Source: Clostridia bacterium (GTDB lineage: Bacteria; Bacillota; Clostridia; Oscillospirales; CAG-272). From it: a DNA stretch of 7,679 bases. The stretch's first letter is position 1; each line of letters starts with the position of its first letter. A model generated the notes under the pieces. It was not told where the DNA came from. It ran no database searches and saw nothing but the letters and a program-made list of their open reading frames with translations. The stretch is taken from assembly GCA_017504335.1 (NCBI GenBank), contig JAFVRI010000201.1, forward strand, positions 1-7,679, given 5' to 3'. The position numbers and the translations under genes were made by a program. Below, in pieces: positions 6,230-7,679 of this stretch.

Positions 6230-7679
6230 ATGAAAAAAAGATATCGGGTCTATATGGGCAAAAAAATCATCGAGCAGGAATACAACTACATCCCCGTTCG
6301 CTATATTCTTGAGGGAGGAGTGACGCTCCTTGAAATCCTTGCGATCATCGGCATTGTGGTAGCGCTGTGCTATTTCGTTCCCTATTTTTATGTAGCAGCA
6401 CATCTGACACAGTTTTTCTGTATCATCAAGATCGTCTCCTCGGATGACAACCCCGACTATAAGGTTCCATGGCTTTTATTTGTTTTGATTCTCCCGATTG
6501 TCGGCTTCATGCTTTATTTCCTTTTCTATTCCCGAAAGCTCAAGAAAAAATTTACCGTTCGACTGGATGAATTGAAGATTTACAGATATGGGAGCAATCA
6601 AGAACCTCTTCTTTCCGAATTGCAAAAAGAAAACGCCCATGCTGCCGCTCAGGCAAACATGCTCTGTCGTATCTCGGACGCTAAGCTGTTCACTCATACC
6701 CACACAACCTATTATCCCCTCGGCGAGGATATGTGGAAGGAGCTTCTCCTCGATCTTGAACGTGCCGAATCCTTTATTTTCATGGAATACTTCATCATCG
6801 AAGAGGGCATTTTTTGGGATTCCGTTTTGGAAATCTTAAAGAAAAAAGCCGCCCACGGTGTCACGGTCCGTGTGTTGTACGATGACATCGGTTGCATGAG
6901 AACTCTCCCCGGAAATTACCACAAGACCCTGAAGGAATACGGCATTGAGGCCACTCCCTTTTCCCGTCTGCGGGGCAATGCGGACAGTGAATTTAATAAC
7001 CGCAACCACCGAAAGATCTGCGTCATCGATGGCAAGGTGGGATACACGGGAGGTGTGAATCTTGCCGACGAATATATCAACGAGATCGAACGATTCGGAC
7101 ATTGGAAGGATACGGCAATCCGCTTGGAAGGACAAGCCGTGTGGGAATTGACCCGACTGTTTCTTTGCGATTACGGCATCAACGTCCCTACCCTTCCCGA
7201 ACAAACCTTCGATCTGTATCCCAAGTCCGACATTCCCGAAGAGAACGGATATATAATCCCCTTCGGTGACGGTCCCCGTCCGCTATTTCCCCGCAACGTG
7301 GGCAAAAGCGTGATCCAAGCCATGTTAAACACCGCAACCCGTTATATGTACATGACTACGCCCTATCTCATTATTGACAACGATCTTTGTGTCAGCATTG
7401 AAAATGCCGCTCTGCGCGGAGTGGATGTACGCATCATCGTTCCGCACATTCCCGACAAGAAGCTGGTGTTTGGCATGACAAAAAGCTTTTATCACCGTTT
7501 GATGAAGGCGGGAGTGAAGATCTACGAATACACACCCGGGTTCATTCATGCCAAAAGCTATATTGCGGACGATACCTACGCTATGATTGGCACGATCAAT
7601 CTGGACTACCGCAGTCTCGTTCACCACTTTGAAAACGGTGTATGGCTCTATCGGTGCGATGCCATTCACGCATTGAAGG
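6230..7679 (+). CDS. cls: Cardiolipin synthase, phospholipase D family (3' end cut by window edge)
   Basis: The enzyme joins two phosphatidylglycerol molecules into cardiolipin plus glycerol at the inner face of the cytoplasmic membrane. The frame is open from the ATG at 6230 to the right edge, 483 residues. Family members are usually about 480-520 long, so only a short C-terminal tail should be missing. A basic N-terminus (MKKRYRVYMGKK) is followed by two membrane segments (about 31-57 and 80-100). The catalytic part has both HKD motifs: HRKICVID (260-267) followed by GYTGGVNLADEY (271-282), and HAKSYIAD (440-447) followed by MIGTINLDYRS (452-462). EYFIIEEG (186-193), VRVLYDDIG (213-221) and TTPYL (376-380) are also typical. 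The GGGAGG site with a 6-base spacer supports the start. It is transcribed away from the sugar operon and has no evident functional link to it. Other two-HKD transferases are possible but less likely, given the membrane anchor and motif context. Confidence 0.94.
   Translation, partial: MKKRYRVYMGKKIIEQEYNYIPVRYILEGGVTLLEILAIIGIVVALCYFVPYFYVAAHLTQFFCIIKIVSSDDNPDYKVPWLLFVLILPIVGFMLYFLFYSRKLKKKFTVRLDELKIYRYGSNQEPLLSELQKENAHAAAQANMLCRISDAKLFTHTHTTYYPLGEDMWKELLLDLERAESFIFMEYFIIEEGIFWDSVLEILKKKAAHGVTVRVLYDDIGCMRTLPGNYHKTLKEYGIEATPFSRLRGNADSEFNNRNHRKICVIDGKVGYTGGVNLADEYINEIERFGHWKDTAIRLEGQAVWELTRLFLCDYGINVPTLPEQTFDLYPKSDIPEENGYIIPFGDGPRPLFPRNVGKSVIQAMLNTATRYMYMTTPYLIIDNDLCVSIENAALRGVDVRIIVPHIPDKKLVFGMTKSFYHRLMKAGVKIYEYTPGFIHAKSYIADDTYAMIGTINLDYRSLVHHFENGVWLYRCDAIHALK

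Noticed and set aside
1..7679. Mobile elements, CRISPR arrays, defence genes or tRNA genes.
   Set aside because: No transposase or integrase motifs, terminal repeats, regularly spaced repeats or cloverleaf sequences were seen, and nearly all DNA is accounted for by the five genes and short control regions.

Overview
The window looks like chromosomal DNA from a low-to-medium GC Firmicute, most likely an anaerobic, gut-type member of the Clostridia. The reasons are strong AGGAGG-type ribosome binding sites before every start, textbook TTGACA/TATAAT promoters, a BspA-type leucine-rich-repeat lipoprotein, a cytosolic GH36 alpha-galactosidase, and a cardiolipin synthase with the N-terminal membrane anchor usual in Firmicutes. 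Species cannot be named from the sequence alone. Coding sequence is near balanced GC, and the short intergenic regions are clearly AT-rich.

Layout, left to right. (1) Positions 1-1554, minus strand: recG, the branch-migrating DNA helicase, complete at its N-terminus and cut by the left window edge. (2) Positions 1555-1742: a divergent intergenic region with a consensus sigma-A promoter for each side. (3) Positions 1743-2639, plus strand: a secreted lipoprotein with six BspA-type (LRR_5) repeats. (4) Positions 2661-2703: a perfect 19-bp inverted repeat with a T tract, a terminator between convergent genes. (5) Positions 6031 down to 2702, minus strand: a two-gene operon. The first gene is an unassigned 372-residue protein with beta-propeller glycosidase features, and the second is a GH36 alpha-galactosidase. 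(6) Positions 6032-6229: an AT-rich divergent control region with two extended -10 promoters, a tandem 9-bp repeat and an inverted repeat. (7) Positions 6230-7679, plus strand: a two-HKD cardiolipin synthase cut by the right edge.

How the genes relate. The only clear functional unit is the two-gene carbohydrate operon. Both products lack signal peptides, so they should act on imported alpha-galactosides in the cytosol. The transporter and regulator are not in the window. RecG (DNA repair), the lipoprotein (cell surface) and cardiolipin synthase (membrane phospholipid) appear to be independently transcribed neighbours.

I found no mobile element, CRISPR array, tRNA, rRNA, riboswitch or defence system. 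The most novel item I can support is the unassigned propeller protein co-transcribed with the alpha-galactosidase, followed by the repeat-bearing divergent control region at 6032-6229.
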